64,000 nucleotides of DNA. Origin: Sandaracinaceae bacterium (GTDB taxonomy: Bacteria > Myxococcota_A > Polyangia > Polyangiales > Houyiibacteriaceae). Position numbers and translations under genes: made by a program. Position 1 is the first letter of the stretch. Each line of letters starts with the position of its first letter. The stretch lies in assembly GCA_020633075.1 (NCBI GenBank), contig JACKEI010000002.1, positions 868,001-932,000 on the forward strand, read 5' to 3'. Below the pieces are notes generated by a model. That model was not told the DNA's origin. It saw only the letters and a list, made by a program, of their open reading frames with translations, and did no database searches. Below, piece by piece: positions 33,399 to 41,838 of the stretch.

Positions 33399-33404
33399 AG
33401 TGTA
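33399..33404 (-). promoter_or_regulatory. -10 hexamer TACACT, 6 nt from GTG 33392
   Basis: TACACT, CGGCAC, GTG on the minus strand. One of the cleanest examples of the leaderless-type start in this window. Confidence 0.5.
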
Positions 33405-33428
33405 GTGGCTTTCGTCTGGGGCGCGAGC

Positions 33429-34673
33429 TCAGGCGCCGAGCGCGGTCACCAGCACCCACGCCAGCTGGGCGCTTCCCAGGACCAGCGCCCACGTCACGGC
33501 CGCGCGCGCGGCGCGTCCCTCACCGCAGTGGGTCCGCAAGAGCGCCGACCAACCAAAGCGCGAGTAGACCAGCGTGAGCAGGAGCAGCGCCAGGGCCAGG
33601 GCGGCGCTCGACGGTGAGCGCAGCACCCGCTGGGGGACGCCGTCGTCCAGTCGGTAGCCCGCCGGAGCCAACGTCAGCTGATGGGCGCGGGGGCTGGCCT
33701 CGGGCGATGCACTCGAACACAGCGTCACGCGGCGCGCCTCTGCCGTCGTCTCCACCCACGCGACGGTGGGCGCGCTGTCTTCGTCTCGCTCGCGGAGACC
33801 CGTGCGCCACGCGGTCCACCCCGCGCCAGCCCCGAGCGCGAGCCTGCCTGGCCCGCCCCCGTCGGCCGCCTCGAGGGTGACGCTCTGTGCGTCGGCGCGG
33901 ACCGTGAGCGGTGTGCCCGGGAGCGCCCCAGGCAGGGTGACGCGCGTCGCCCCAGCAGGCACCGTGCAGGCGCCAACCGCGCGCACCGGGGCCGGTCGGC
34001 CCAGACACCACACGGCGCACGCACCCAGGGTCAGGCCGGTGACGACCAGGCCGGAGAGGACGGCCCGCACCACGCTCGCCGAGCGTCCAGAGGCGTGTGC
34101 CTCGACCCGCTCCAGGGTGGCGCGGTGCTGCGCAAAGCGTCGGGCCGCACGACGCGCGCAGGCGCGCAGGACCCACGGGGAGGACAACATGAGCAGCGCG
34201 ACCGGGAGCAGCAGCGACCACCACGGCCCGCCCAGCGCCAGGGGCAGGCCGACACTCAACACCGGGGCCGCGAGCGCTGAGTGGAGCGCGAGGGTGTCCT
34301 GCGCTGCGGCGGTGCGCGCGTCCGACGGGCCAGCTAGCCCGCAGCTCAGGCGCAGCAGCGCGCGGAGGCCACCGACGGGCACGTCCGACCCGGCGCTCTC
34401 GGGTGGCGGCGGCCCCCACGCGCTCGGCCACCAGGCCAGGCCAGGGGCAAGCCACGTCAGAGCGCCCACCACCGTCACGCTCGCCAGCAGCGCAGCGAAC
34501 AGCGCCTGCGGACCCAGCAGCGCGCGCCACGCGTGCTCGGCCAGCGCGAAGAGCAGCGCGTGCCCTGCCCACCCCGACATCCACGCGGCGCCTGCAGCCG
34601 CACCGCGCCGGAGTCGCACAGGCAGCGGCGGCGTCGACGGGGCCACGGGAAGGTCGACCGAGTTCAGCTCCAC
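33429..34673 (-). CDS. Polytopic membrane protein, unknown function
   Basis: 414 residues, unrecognised. About six hydrophobic helices: four in the first half (e.g. ALFAALLASVTVVGALTWL, SLLLPVALLMLSSPWVL), one at ~210-225 (VLSGLVVTGLTLGACAV) and two at the C terminus (ALALALLLLTLVYSRFG, ALVLGSAQLAWVLVTAL). A soluble beta-rich loop of ~120 residues (~235-355) sits between the fifth and the last pair and probably faces the periplasm. GTG start with TAGAGT 6 nt upstream. Divergent from the Crp/Fnr gene, which could control it. Confidence 0.65.
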   Translation of the reverse strand: MELNSVDLPVAPSTPPLPVRLRRGAAAGAAWMSGWAGHALLFALAEHAWRALLGPQALFAALLASVTVVGALTWLAPGLAWWPSAWGPPPPESAGSDVPVGGLRALLRLSCGLAGPSDARTAAAQDTLALHSALAAPVLSVGLPLALGGPWWSLLLPVALLMLSSPWVLRACARRAARRFAQHRATLERVEAHASGRSASVVRAVLSGLVVTGLTLGACAVWCLGRPAPVRAVGACTVPAGATRVTLPGALPGTPLTVRADAQSVTLEAADGGGPGRLALGAGAGWTAWRTGLRERDEDSAPTVAWVETTAEARRVTLCSSASPEASPRAHQLTLAPAGYRLDDGVPQRVLRSPSSAALALALLLLTLVYSRFGWSALLRTHCGEGRAARAAVTWALVLGSAQLAWVLVTALGA

Positions 34674-34679
34674 GCCGCG

Positions 34680-34685
34680 ACTCTA
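34680..34685 (-). promoter_or_regulatory. -10 hexamer TAGAGT, 6 nt from GTG 34673
   Basis: TAGAGT, CGCGGC, GTG on the minus strand; leaderless-type spacing. Confidence 0.5.
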
Positions 34686-34784
34686 ACTCATGGATCCAGA
34701 TCGTCAGGCGAGTGCACCGACGACGCGCGCCTTGCCGCCGTGGCGCGATCCCAGGTACAAGACCCACCTAGTCCTCGCTCTCGC

Positions 34785-35492
34785 ATGACCACGCCCGCCA
34801 CGACCCCGCTCAGCACCCCACCTCCCGGCGCCGAGCCTACGCCCGAGCAGCGTCGCCTGATCGAGCGCTTCGGCTGCACCTTTCAGGCAGGCGCCGAGAT
34901 CTTCTCGGAGGGCGCGGTGGCAGACGCCTGCTACCTGCTGCACGAGGGGCGCGTGCGCATCCTCAAGGACGTGCGTGGTGCGCCGCGCAGCCTCTCGGTG
35001 CTGCGCGCCGGCGACCTCTTCGGCGAGGACGCGCTCCTGCCGCACGCGCGGCGCTCGGCCTCGGCGGTCGCGCTCGTGGACGTCCAGGCGCTGCGCCTCG
35101 AGCGCGATGCGTTCAACTCTCTGATGCAGAGCGACCCGGCGGTGACCCAGAACGTGCTCGCTCAGCTGGTGCGCCGTCTGCGCGACGCCGAAGAGCAGCT
35201 GGAAAACGCCATGCTGCGCGACCACCCGTCGCGGGTGGTCAACACGCTGTTGCGCCTTGCCGCCGCCGCCGAGGAGAGCCCCGAGGGCCACGTGCTGCAC
35301 ATCTCGCCCCTCGAGCTCTCCAGTCGCGTCGGCCTGGACGTAGAGGCCGTCAAGCGCACCATCCAACAGCTGCGCGACGGCTCGTATCTGCAGATCGTCA
35401 ACGAGCGCATCCTGCTGCCCGATCTCGCGGCGCTGACGCAGCTCTACCAGCTGCTCGGGGTCAAAGAAGAGGTCCGTGGCGGCGCTTCCTGA
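34785..35492 (+). CDS. Crp/Fnr-family transcriptional regulator
   Basis: 235 residues. The cyclic-nucleotide-binding-type beta roll at ~25-140 (IFSEGAVADACYLLHEGRVRI, LRAGDLFGEDALLPHARRSASAVAL) keeps the GE and R-S-A positions of the phosphate-binding cassette, so a nucleotide ligand is possible. A dimer helix follows, then a winged helix-turn-helix at ~180-225 (LELSSRVGLDVEAVKRTIQQL). No cysteine cluster for an Fe-S centre. TAGTCC lies 10 nt before the ATG. Followed 91 bp later by the Tgl/PilW-like gene. Confidence 0.92.
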   Translation: MTTPATTPLSTPPPGAEPTPEQRRLIERFGCTFQAGAEIFSEGAVADACYLLHEGRVRILKDVRGAPRSLSVLRAGDLFGEDALLPHARRSASAVALVDVQALRLERDAFNSLMQSDPAVTQNVLAQLVRRLRDAEEQLENAMLRDHPSRVVNTLLRLAAAAEESPEGHVLHISPLELSSRVGLDVEAVKRTIQQLRDGSYLQIVNERILLPDLAALTQLYQLLGVKEEVRGGAS

Positions 35493-35583
35493 CGAGGTCC
35501 ACGCGGGACGTTCACGCTGGCTTCTCGTAGCGACGCGGCGTAGAACCACAGTACCGCGCCGCTCGCGAGCGCGCTCCTCCACG

Positions 35584-36396
35584 ATGTCGCTGTCTCTCTG
35601 TCCCCGCCACCTGCTCCCGTCCGTTCTCGCGCTGCTCACGTTGCTGAGCGGTTGCGGTCCGCGCAGCGCCAACACGCAGCACATCGAGCAGGCCGGGCGC
35701 GAGGTGCAGCTGGCGACGGCGCTGTACATGGAGGAGGGTCGCGTCGCCGAGGCCATCGAGCACCTCCGCCAGGCCATTGAGCTCGATCCGGAGAGCTACG
35801 ACGCCTTCACGGTGCTCGGAACCATTCACCTCGGGCAGGGCAACTTCACGGGCGCCGAGGCCGACTTTCGCCGCGCCGTCGAGCTCATGCTCGAGCAGCA
35901 CGCGGCCGGGCACGACATCGCCACCGCGAGAAATTATCTCGGTGCCAGCTTGATGGCGCAGTCCCGCTTCGAGGATGCCCTCGAGCCCATCACACTGGCC
36001 GCCAATGACGAACTTTTCCAGACTCCCCACATGGCGTGGGGGAACCTGGGCTTCTGTTACTTGGAGCTGCAGCGCTATCCCGAAGCGATCGCAGCGTTAA
36101 TCCGCTCCGTCGAGCTCGGGCCGCGTTTTTGCACGGGCTACTACTGGTTGGGGAGGGCCTACTTCGAGACTCAGGACCTCGAGAATGCCGAGATGGCGCT
36201 GGTCCGCTCCGTCGAAGTCGATCCCTCTTGCAGTACGTCGCCACGTCTGCAAAATGCATGGCGGTTGCGCGGAGAAGTCCGCGCCCAGCTTGGTTATCGT
36301 GATGACGCCCTCGCTGATTTCGAGCGCTGCGTCGAGCTTGGTTCGAACAGCCCCGATGGGCGCGCGTGTCAACGTCAGCTAGACGCCGCGCAGTGA
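35584..36396 (+). CDS. TPR lipoprotein of the PilW/PilF/Tgl type
   Basis: 270 residues. Signal peptide with lipobox LLSGC, then about six TPRs (EAIEHLRQAIELDPESYDA, AWGNLGFCYLELQRYPEAIA, GYYWLGRAYFETQDLENAEM). Size, lipidation and TPR count fit the outer-membrane pilotin that assembles the type IV pilus secretin (Tgl in Myxococcus, PilF/PilW elsewhere). The next gene is a RodZ-like helix-turn-helix protein, the neighbour this family often has. Other TPR lipoproteins would look similar. An upstream in-frame start at 35476 is unlikely. Coupled to the next gene by TGATG. Confidence 0.75.
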   Translation: MSLSLCPRHLLPSVLALLTLLSGCGPRSANTQHIEQAGREVQLATALYMEEGRVAEAIEHLRQAIELDPESYDAFTVLGTIHLGQGNFTGAEADFRRAVELMLEQHAAGHDIATARNYLGASLMAQSRFEDALEPITLAANDELFQTPHMAWGNLGFCYLELQRYPEAIAALIRSVELGPRFCTGYYWLGRAYFETQDLENAEMALVRSVEVDPSCSTSPRLQNAWRLRGEVRAQLGYRDDALADFERCVELGSNSPDGRACQRQLDAAQ

Positions 36397-36863
36397 TGCC
36401 CCCACACTCCGAGCAACCCATGGACTCCATTGGCCACACGCTCCGCAACGAGCGCCAACTCAAGCAGCTCTCTCTCGAGGAGCTCGCCCAGACCACGCGC
36501 ATCCCGCTCAAGTCGCTTCAGCAGATTGAAGCGGACGAGTTCGCGCAGCTCCCCGGCGACATCTTCGTGCGCGGCTTCGTCCGCTCGTACGCGAAGGCGC
36601 TCGGGGTCGACAGTGACCCGCTGCTGCAGCGCTTCGAGGCCGACCGTCGGGAGAAGGACCAGCAGGCCCAGCTCGAGGTCGTGGGCCTCGTGGGCGAGCC
36701 CGAGCGTGCCCGTCGCGTCGGCGTCGCCGTCGCCATGATCATCCTCCTCTTCCTGTTCACGTTGGCGCTGTCCATCGTCCTGCGCCCGCGCCGTCACGAT
36801 CGCCCGGCCGAGCTGTCGCAGGCGACTCCGACGCAGGTGCTGGAGCCGGTCGCCATCGGGTGA
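36396..36863 (+). CDS. RodZ-like helix-turn-helix membrane protein (short form)
   Basis: 155 residues. The N-terminal HTH_25/XRE-type domain (~9-80) has IGHTLRNERQLKQLSLEELA, IPLKSLQQIEADEFAQLPG and FVRGFVRSYAKALGVD, the typical RodZ cytoplasmic region that binds MreB. One transmembrane helix at ~110-130 (VGVAVAMIILLFLFTLALSI). The periplasmic tail is only ~25 residues; the DUF4115 beta domain of full RodZ is missing. Overlaps the genes on both sides (TGATG upstream, GTGA with recO). Confidence 0.8.
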   Translation: MPPHSEQPMDSIGHTLRNERQLKQLSLEELAQTTRIPLKSLQQIEADEFAQLPGDIFVRGFVRSYAKALGVDSDPLLQRFEADRREKDQQAQLEVVGLVGEPERARRVGVAVAMIILLFLFTLALSIVLRPRRHDRPAELSQATPTQVLEPVAIG

Positions 36864-37594
36864 CCGGCAGCCGCCACGCCACAGGGACCACTCGCGCGGT
36901 GGTGCTCAGGCTGGTGGACTATCGCGACAGCGACCGCATCGTGACCCTCTTCACGGAGGCGTACGGCAGGCTGTCGGCCATCGCCCGCTCGGCGAGGCGC
37001 AGCCAGAAGCGCTTCGCGGGTGGCCTCGAGAGCCTCTGCGTGGTGGAGGTCACCCTCGAGCCGGGCCGCGGCGAGCTCGAGACGCTGCGCGAGGCGCGCC
37101 CGGTGCTGCCCTGCCTGGGCCTGCTGAGCTCTCTCGAGCGCATCGAGGTCGCAGGGACGGGGTTCGAGATGCTGCGTTCCGCGTTGGCCGAGCGGCACCC
37201 CGAGCCCGAGGTGTTCGAGCTGGTGGTGGCCTTCCTGCTCGACCTCGACGCAGGCGCGAGCCCGGGCACTCGGCTGCTCCAGTTTCAGCTCGACACCCTG
37301 TCGCACTTGGGCCTCGCGCCCGAGCTCGAGCAGTGCGCGGTGTGCGCGAAGGAGGCTCCGCTTTCCCGTGCGGCGCTCTTTCGCGCGGCCGCCGGGGGCA
37401 TCGTCTGCCGCGCCTGCGGTGGAGGGGCGCTGCGCTTGTCGGCGACCACGCGGCAGGCGCTGCTCGCGCATCGAGGCGGGTCGACGGCGCCATCCGAGCT
37501 TGTGTCCACGTGGCCGAGCGACGTGCAGGCGGAGGCGCGTGCGCTCGTCTCGGGGCTGCTCGAGCACGCTGGTTTCCAGCGGCCCAAGCGCTGA
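36860..37594 (+). CDS. recO: DNA repair protein RecO
   Basis: 244 residues. The N-terminal OB fold starts TTRAVVLRLVDYRDSDRIVTLFT with YGRLSAIARSARRSQKRFAG. The helical C-terminal domain holds a four-cysteine zinc site (CAVC ... CRAC). Loads RecA on SSB-coated ssDNA with RecR in gap repair. GTG start overlaps the previous stop (GTGA), so it is translated with the RodZ-like gene. An N-terminal prefix of ~10 residues precedes the usual start. Confidence 0.93.
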   Translation: MTGSRHATGTTRAVVLRLVDYRDSDRIVTLFTEAYGRLSAIARSARRSQKRFAGGLESLCVVEVTLEPGRGELETLREARPVLPCLGLLSSLERIEVAGTGFEMLRSALAERHPEPEVFELVVAFLLDLDAGASPGTRLLQFQLDTLSHLGLAPELEQCAVCAKEAPLSRAALFRAAAGGIVCRACGGGALRLSATTRQALLAHRGGSTAPSELVSTWPSDVQAEARALVSGLLEHAGFQRPKR

Positions 37595-37603
37595 GCCCGC
37601 GCG

Positions 37604-37966
37604 TCAGCGCTGGAACGTGCGCGTCATGATGTCGGTCTCGCGGCAGGCGTCTCCGAGCGCGCGCAAGTAGGCGAAGCTGTAGAGCCCCGTGTTGTGGCCG
37701 TCGCCCCAGATGAGCTTGATGGCGTACTGTCCGACCTCGCTGACGTCCACCAGGCGCAGGTCCCCACCGTCCATGAACGAGATCGGGCCGGAGTGACCCT
37801 GACACCCCGCGCAGGGGCAGAAGCCGCGCAGGTAGCGGTGTGGCAGCACGGACGTGGTGCCGTCTTCCCAGTCGATCTCCAGCTGCACCGCGCCAATCGG
37901 GGCGCGCAGCTCGACGGGCGAGGTCGACGGGGAGGGGGACGACGGGTCGACGGCTTCGGCGCTCAT
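37604..37966 (-). CDS. DUF971 (GBBH-like N-terminal) protein
   Basis: 120 residues. A single DUF971 domain (WEDGTTSVLPHRYLRGFCPC, CQGHSG, VGQYAIKLIWGDGHNTGLYS, FAYLRAL). Related domains occur in ApbC/Mrp fusions and in gamma-butyrobetaine hydroxylase, and the CPCAGC motif suggests metal binding, possibly Fe-S related. The in-frame GTG at 37975 is an alternative start. GGAGGGG abuts the ATG, closer than ideal for a Shine-Dalgarno. Confidence 0.88.
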   Translation of the reverse strand: MSAEAVDPSSPSPSTSPVELRAPIGAVQLEIDWEDGTTSVLPHRYLRGFCPCAGCQGHSGPISFMDGGDLRLVDVSEVGQYAIKLIWGDGHNTGLYSFAYLRALGDACRETDIMTRTFQR

Positions 37967-38183
37967 CCCCTCCACATGCCGAAGCGTGGGGCGATTCGCA
38001 AGCGAAGAGCACCGCCGCGTGCGGAAAGGGGGCCCTCGACTGCCTGGGACTCCGGCCGCCTCAGCGCCTCGTGGACCCCTCCGGTGCCGAGCGGCAGGGC
38101 GATTGGCAGCCCCGGCTGAAAGGCTGTGCAGTCTTTTGCGCGACGGTCTTGCAGCCCAGTCGCGATCTCACCGCGGAGTCTGG

Positions 38184-38189
38184 TAGGCT
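38184..38189 (+). promoter_or_regulatory. -10 hexamer TAGGCT plus GGAG Shine-Dalgarno for chemosensory operon
   Basis: TAGGCT ends 17 nt before the GTG at 38207. A GGAG at 38199-38202 lies 4-5 nt before the start, so this is a leadered start with a leader of ~10 nt. The 231-nt gap 37976-38206 shows nothing else I can support. Confidence 0.4.
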
Positions 38190-38206
38190 CACCCTTCGGA
38201 GCCAAT

Positions 38207-38587
38207 GTGACCCAGCGCGTACTCGTCGTCGAAGACAGCAGCGCCATGCGCGCGTTCGTACAAGCCGCCCTCGAAGAGTCGGGCGATGTGTTGGTAACCC
38301 AAGCCGCAAGCGGCTTCGAGGCGCTGCGCATCCTGCCGCGAGAGTCCTTCGACGCGGTGGTGGTGGACATCAACATGCCCGACATCAACGGGCTCGAGCT
38401 GGTGGCGTTCATGCGTCGCAACGAAGCCCACCTGCGCACGCCCATCATCCTGATCAGCACGGAGGCGGGCGAGAGGGACCAAGCCCGTGGCCTCGCCATC
38501 GGGGCCAACGCGTTCCTCAGCAAGCCCTTCACGGCGGACGCGCTGCGCGCGCTGGTGGCCGAGCTGTGCCCCAAGGCGGAGGGCTGA
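38207..38587 (+). CDS. Single-domain response regulator (CheY-like)
   Basis: 126 residues. Receiver fold: acidic pocket VVEDSSAMR, phospho-acceptor Asp in VVVDINMPDINGLEL, switch residue ILISTEAG, conserved Lys in FLSKPF. GTG start with GGAG upstream. First gene of a chemosensory operon; the stop is 1 bp before cheA. It probably takes phosphate from that CheA, either as output or as a phosphate sink; the second receiver at the end of the cluster is the other candidate. Confidence 0.92.
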   Translation: MTQRVLVVEDSSAMRAFVQAALEESGDVLVTQAASGFEALRILPRESFDAVVVDINMPDINGLELVAFMRRNEAHLRTPIILISTEAGERDQARGLAIGANAFLSKPFTADALRALVAELCPKAEG

Positions 38588-38588
38588 C

Positions 38589-40721
38589 GTGAGCGACAAC
38601 GTCCGCGACGAGTTCTTGGCAGAGGCCCAAGAGATCATCGAGAGCCTGTCGCGGGACCTCTTGTTGCTGGACCAAGCGCAGAAGGACGCGGGCGGCGACC
38701 CGGACCTCGTCAACGAGGTGTTCCGTGGGGTGCACACCCTCAAGGGCATCGCGGGCATGTTCGGCTACCACCAGCTGGGCGCCGTGGCGCACGCCCTCGA
38801 GGACCTGCTGGACGACCTGCGGCTCGGGCGCGTCGCGCTCAGCCAGGAGGTCCTGGACGTGCTCTTCGAGGGCGTCGAGAACTTCCAGCGCCTCCTCTCG
38901 GACGACGAAGCGGCGCTGGCCGGCGTCAACCTGGACGCCTACGCGGCGAACATCGAGCGCGTCTCCGGCAAGGGGCGCGCGGCCGTTCATGACCCGCTGT
39001 CCGAGTACGACATCGACCCGGGCGTCATGGCGGTGCTCACGGAGTACGAAGAGCACCGGCTGCGCACCAACCTGCAGCAGGGCCTGACGCTCTACCGGCT
39101 CCACGTGCGCTTCTCGCTCGCGTCCATCGACACCCTGCTCGAGGACCTCAAGCGGCGGGCCAAGCCCGTGGCCGAGATCATCACCTACCTGCCGTCCATG
39201 GACGGAGGTGACGGCGACCACATCGAGCTCGACGTGCTGCTCGCGAGCGGCGTGTCCGCCCAGCACCTCGGCGAAGTGCTGGATGCACGAGAAGACGCGC
39301 TCCGGGTGGTGCCGCGCCTGCGTGGTGCCACGCACACGCACGTCGACACGCCCGTACCAGACGGTCGGCCCGAGACCCCGATCCCCGACGGTCGCATCCC
39401 GCCCGCCCCGGTGCCGCGCGAGCTCGACCAGCACGCCGGCATCTCGGAAGACCGCGGCGCCGAGCGCGAGGTGACGGCCGACCAGCTCTCGCTCCGGTCG
39501 GTCGCCAACACCGTGCGCGTGGACATCCGCAAGCTCGACCACCTGATGAACGTCGTGGGCGAGCTCGCCATCGTGAGGAGTTCCGTCGCGCGCCTGACCG
39601 AGCGCATTCGCCGCAACCCGGAGCTGCGCCACCTCGCGCTCGAGCTGCACCGCGTGAACCGCGGCTTCGAGCGGCACTTGGAGGAGCTCCAGGACGGCAT
39701 CCTCGACGTGCGCATGGTCCCGCTGGGCCAGGTCTTCGACAAGCTGGCGCGCATCGTCCGTCAGGTCGCGCGCGAGCACGAGAAGGAGGTCCGCCTGGTC
39801 GTCACCGGCGCAGAGACCGAGGTCGACAAGCTCATCGTGGAAGAGCTCAGCGACCCGCTCATGCACATCATCCGGAACGCCATCGACCACGGCATCGAGT
39901 CTCCGAAGGTGCGCGAGCTGGCCGGCAAGCCCACCACGGGCACGCTCGCGCTCAACGCGTTCCAGAAGGGCAATCACGTCCTGATCGAGATCGAGGACGA
40001 CGGCGCCGGCATGAACGAGGGAAAGCTCGTGGAGGCCGCCGTGCGCAAGGGCATGCTCGCGCGGGAGCTGGCCGGTGAGGTCTCCCGCGAAGACGCGCTC
40101 AACTTCATCTTCGCGCCAGGGTTCAGCACCAGCGCCTCCATCACGGACATCTCCGGGCGCGGCGTCGGGATGGACGTGGTCAAGACCAACATCTCGCGCC
40201 TGGGCGGCGTCATCGACGTGCAGTCGGAGCAGGGGATCGGCTCGAAGTTCACGATCACCCTGCCGGTGACCCTGGCCATCATCAGCGCCTTGCTCGTGCG
40301 CGTGCGCGACCGCTGGTACGCCCTGCCGATCACCTCCGTCCAGGAGGCCATCGCCCTGGACGAGCACTCCGTGCGCACCGTGGAAGGGCGCGAGGTGCTC
40401 ACGCTGCGCGGAGGCACGCTCCCCATCTGTCGCCTGGAGCGCCTCTTCGAGCTCACGCACATCCCCCGTCCCGAGGCGGTCCGGCAGTACGTGGTGGTCT
40501 CGGCCCTCGGGCACCGCCGCCTCGGCTTCGTCGTCGACGCGCTGGCGGGGCAGCAGGACATCGTGATCAAGGCGCTGGGGCCGAGCCTGCGGGACACGCG
40601 GGGCTTCGCTGGGGCGACTGACCTCGGAGACCAGCGGGTGGCGCTGGTGTTGGACGCACCGGGGCTCCTCGAGGAAGTGCTCTCCGGCAGCGAGGGTGTT
40701 CGGGTGAGGGCACGCGCATGA
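38589..40721 (+). CDS. cheA: Chemosensory histidine kinase CheA
   Basis: 710 residues. P1/Hpt domain with phospho-accepting His49 (GVHTLKGIAGMFG). A P2-like region at ~140-235 (YRLHVRFSLASIDTLLEDL), then a Pro-rich linker. P3 dimer helices (VDIRKLDHLMNVVGELAIVR). P4 ATPase: N box MHIIRNAIDHGIE, G1 IEDDGAGMN, G2 SGRGVGMDVVK. P5 CheW-like domain at the end. It autophosphorylates under receptor control and passes phosphate to CheY/CheB. GTG start 1 bp after the receiver gene; cheW overlaps its stop (ATGA). Confidence 0.97.
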   Translation: MSDNVRDEFLAEAQEIIESLSRDLLLLDQAQKDAGGDPDLVNEVFRGVHTLKGIAGMFGYHQLGAVAHALEDLLDDLRLGRVALSQEVLDVLFEGVENFQRLLSDDEAALAGVNLDAYAANIERVSGKGRAAVHDPLSEYDIDPGVMAVLTEYEEHRLRTNLQQGLTLYRLHVRFSLASIDTLLEDLKRRAKPVAEIITYLPSMDGGDGDHIELDVLLASGVSAQHLGEVLDAREDALRVVPRLRGATHTHVDTPVPDGRPETPIPDGRIPPAPVPRELDQHAGISEDRGAEREVTADQLSLRSVANTVRVDIRKLDHLMNVVGELAIVRSSVARLTERIRRNPELRHLALELHRVNRGFERHLEELQDGILDVRMVPLGQVFDKLARIVRQVAREHEKEVRLVVTGAETEVDKLIVEELSDPLMHIIRNAIDHGIESPKVRELAGKPTTGTLALNAFQKGNHVLIEIEDDGAGMNEGKLVEAAVRKGMLARELAGEVSREDALNFIFAPGFSTSASITDISGRGVGMDVVKTNISRLGGVIDVQSEQGIGSKFTITLPVTLAIISALLVRVRDRWYALPITSVQEAIALDEHSVRTVEGREVLTLRGGTLPICRLERLFELTHIPRPEAVRQYVVVSALGHRRLGFVVDALAGQQDIVIKALGPSLRDTRGFAGATDLGDQRVALVLDAPGLLEEVLSGSEGVRVRARA

Positions 40722-41257
40722 GTGACGCCATGGCGCGCAGCAAGACCATCATGCCCGGCGCGATCACGCCGAGCGCCACGCCCGTCGTGGACACGGACGC
40801 GCTGCGGGAGTACCTCGCGTTCCAGCTCGCCGAGGAGTTCTACGCGCTGCCTCTCGGTGCCATTCGCGAGATCCTGAAGCCACCCGCGATCACGCCCGTG
40901 CCCCGCACGGCGGCGCATGTGCTCGGGATCATCTCGGTGCGCGGGCGTGTCACCACCGTCCTCGATCTGCGCCGCAAGCTGCGCGTCCTCGAGGCCCCTC
41001 ATGACAAGCACACGCGCGTGCTGCTCGTGGACAAGGGGGACGAGATCATGGGCTTGCTGGTCGACCGCGTGCTGCAGGTCTACCGCCTCGCGGCGGACGA
41101 GATCGAGCTCTCCGGCGTGGTCGCAGGCGACATGAGCGAGTTCGTCTACGGCATCGGTCGTCCGCGCGTGAACCGCACCCGAGAGACGCGCGGCGACGTG
41201 GCCGACGACTCCGACATCCTCATCCTCCTCGAACCCACCCCGCTCCTCCGCAAATGA
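40718..41257 (+). CDS. cheW: CheW adaptor (first)
   Basis: 179 residues. A CheW domain after a ~30-residue N-terminal arm: REYLAFQLAEEFYALPLGAI, ILKPPAITPVPRTAAHVLGI, ISVRGRVTTVLDLRRKL. Couples receptor arrays to CheA. It overlaps cheA at its start and the second cheW at its end (ATGA both). Two CheW copies in tandem suggest use with different receptors or with the HEAT protein. Confidence 0.95.
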   Translation: MSDAMARSKTIMPGAITPSATPVVDTDALREYLAFQLAEEFYALPLGAIREILKPPAITPVPRTAAHVLGIISVRGRVTTVLDLRRKLRVLEAPHDKHTRVLLVDKGDEIMGLLVDRVLQVYRLAADEIELSGVVAGDMSEFVYGIGRPRVNRTRETRGDVADDSDILILLEPTPLLRK

Positions 41258-41838
41258 TCGTCAAGCACTCAGGGCAAGCGTCGCGCCGCGCCGACCGTTC
41301 CAAGAACCTCGTGGGGTTCCTGGTGGGGAGCGTGCAGTACGCCGTGTCCATCTTCGAGGTGCGGGAGATCATCAACCCGATGCCCGTGGTGGAGCTCCCG
41401 CACGCGCCCGCCGTGGTCCTGGGGGTCACGGACCACCGCGGCGAGGTCGTGCCCATCATCGACCTGCGCCTGCGCTTCGGGTTGGAGAGCAGCGCGCGCA
41501 CGCGCCGCACCAAGTGGGTGGTGGTGGAGCTCGACGGCCGCGCGGTGGGCCTGGTGGTGGACGCCGTGACCGAGGTCTTCGGGACGACCAGCGCCGACGA
41601 GCGCGCCGTGCCGGCCCTCGGCCGTGGGGACGACGTGCGCGGCATCGCCCAGGTGTTCAACCACGGTGGCAAGCTCGTGTTCGTGATCGACGTCGCGCGT
41701 GTCGCCGCACCCGCGCGCGGCCTCGACGTCGACGCCGTGGCGATGGCTGCTCTGTCCGAGCTCCCGCCGCCGCCCTCGCCGCTGGGCGGCACTCCCAACG
41801 CGCCCGCGCCCCAGCGCGGAAAGAGCCGGCGACCATGA
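41254..41838 (+). CDS. cheW: CheW adaptor (second)
   Basis: 194 residues. CheW fold: GFLVGSVQYAVSIFEVREII, MPVVELPHAPAVVLGVTDHR, GEVVPIIDLRLRFGL. It differs clearly from the first copy, so this is an old duplication. A ~40-residue Pro-rich C-terminal tail (SELPPPPSPLGGTPNAPAP) is absent from the first copy. Stop overlaps the HEAT-repeat start (ATGA). Confidence 0.93.
   Translation: MIVKHSGQASRRADRSKNLVGFLVGSVQYAVSIFEVREIINPMPVVELPHAPAVVLGVTDHRGEVVPIIDLRLRFGLESSARTRRTKWVVVELDGRAVGLVVDAVTEVFGTTSADERAVPALGRGDDVRGIAQVFNHGGKLVFVIDVARVAAPARGLDVDAVAMAALSELPPPPSPLGGTPNAPAPQRGKSRRP

Noticed and set aside
37967..38206. Small protein gene in the largest intergenic gap (about 231 nt)
   Set aside because: Frames present are shadows or lack start signals; a sigma54-like TGGCAG at about 38110 lacks the -12 GC element.
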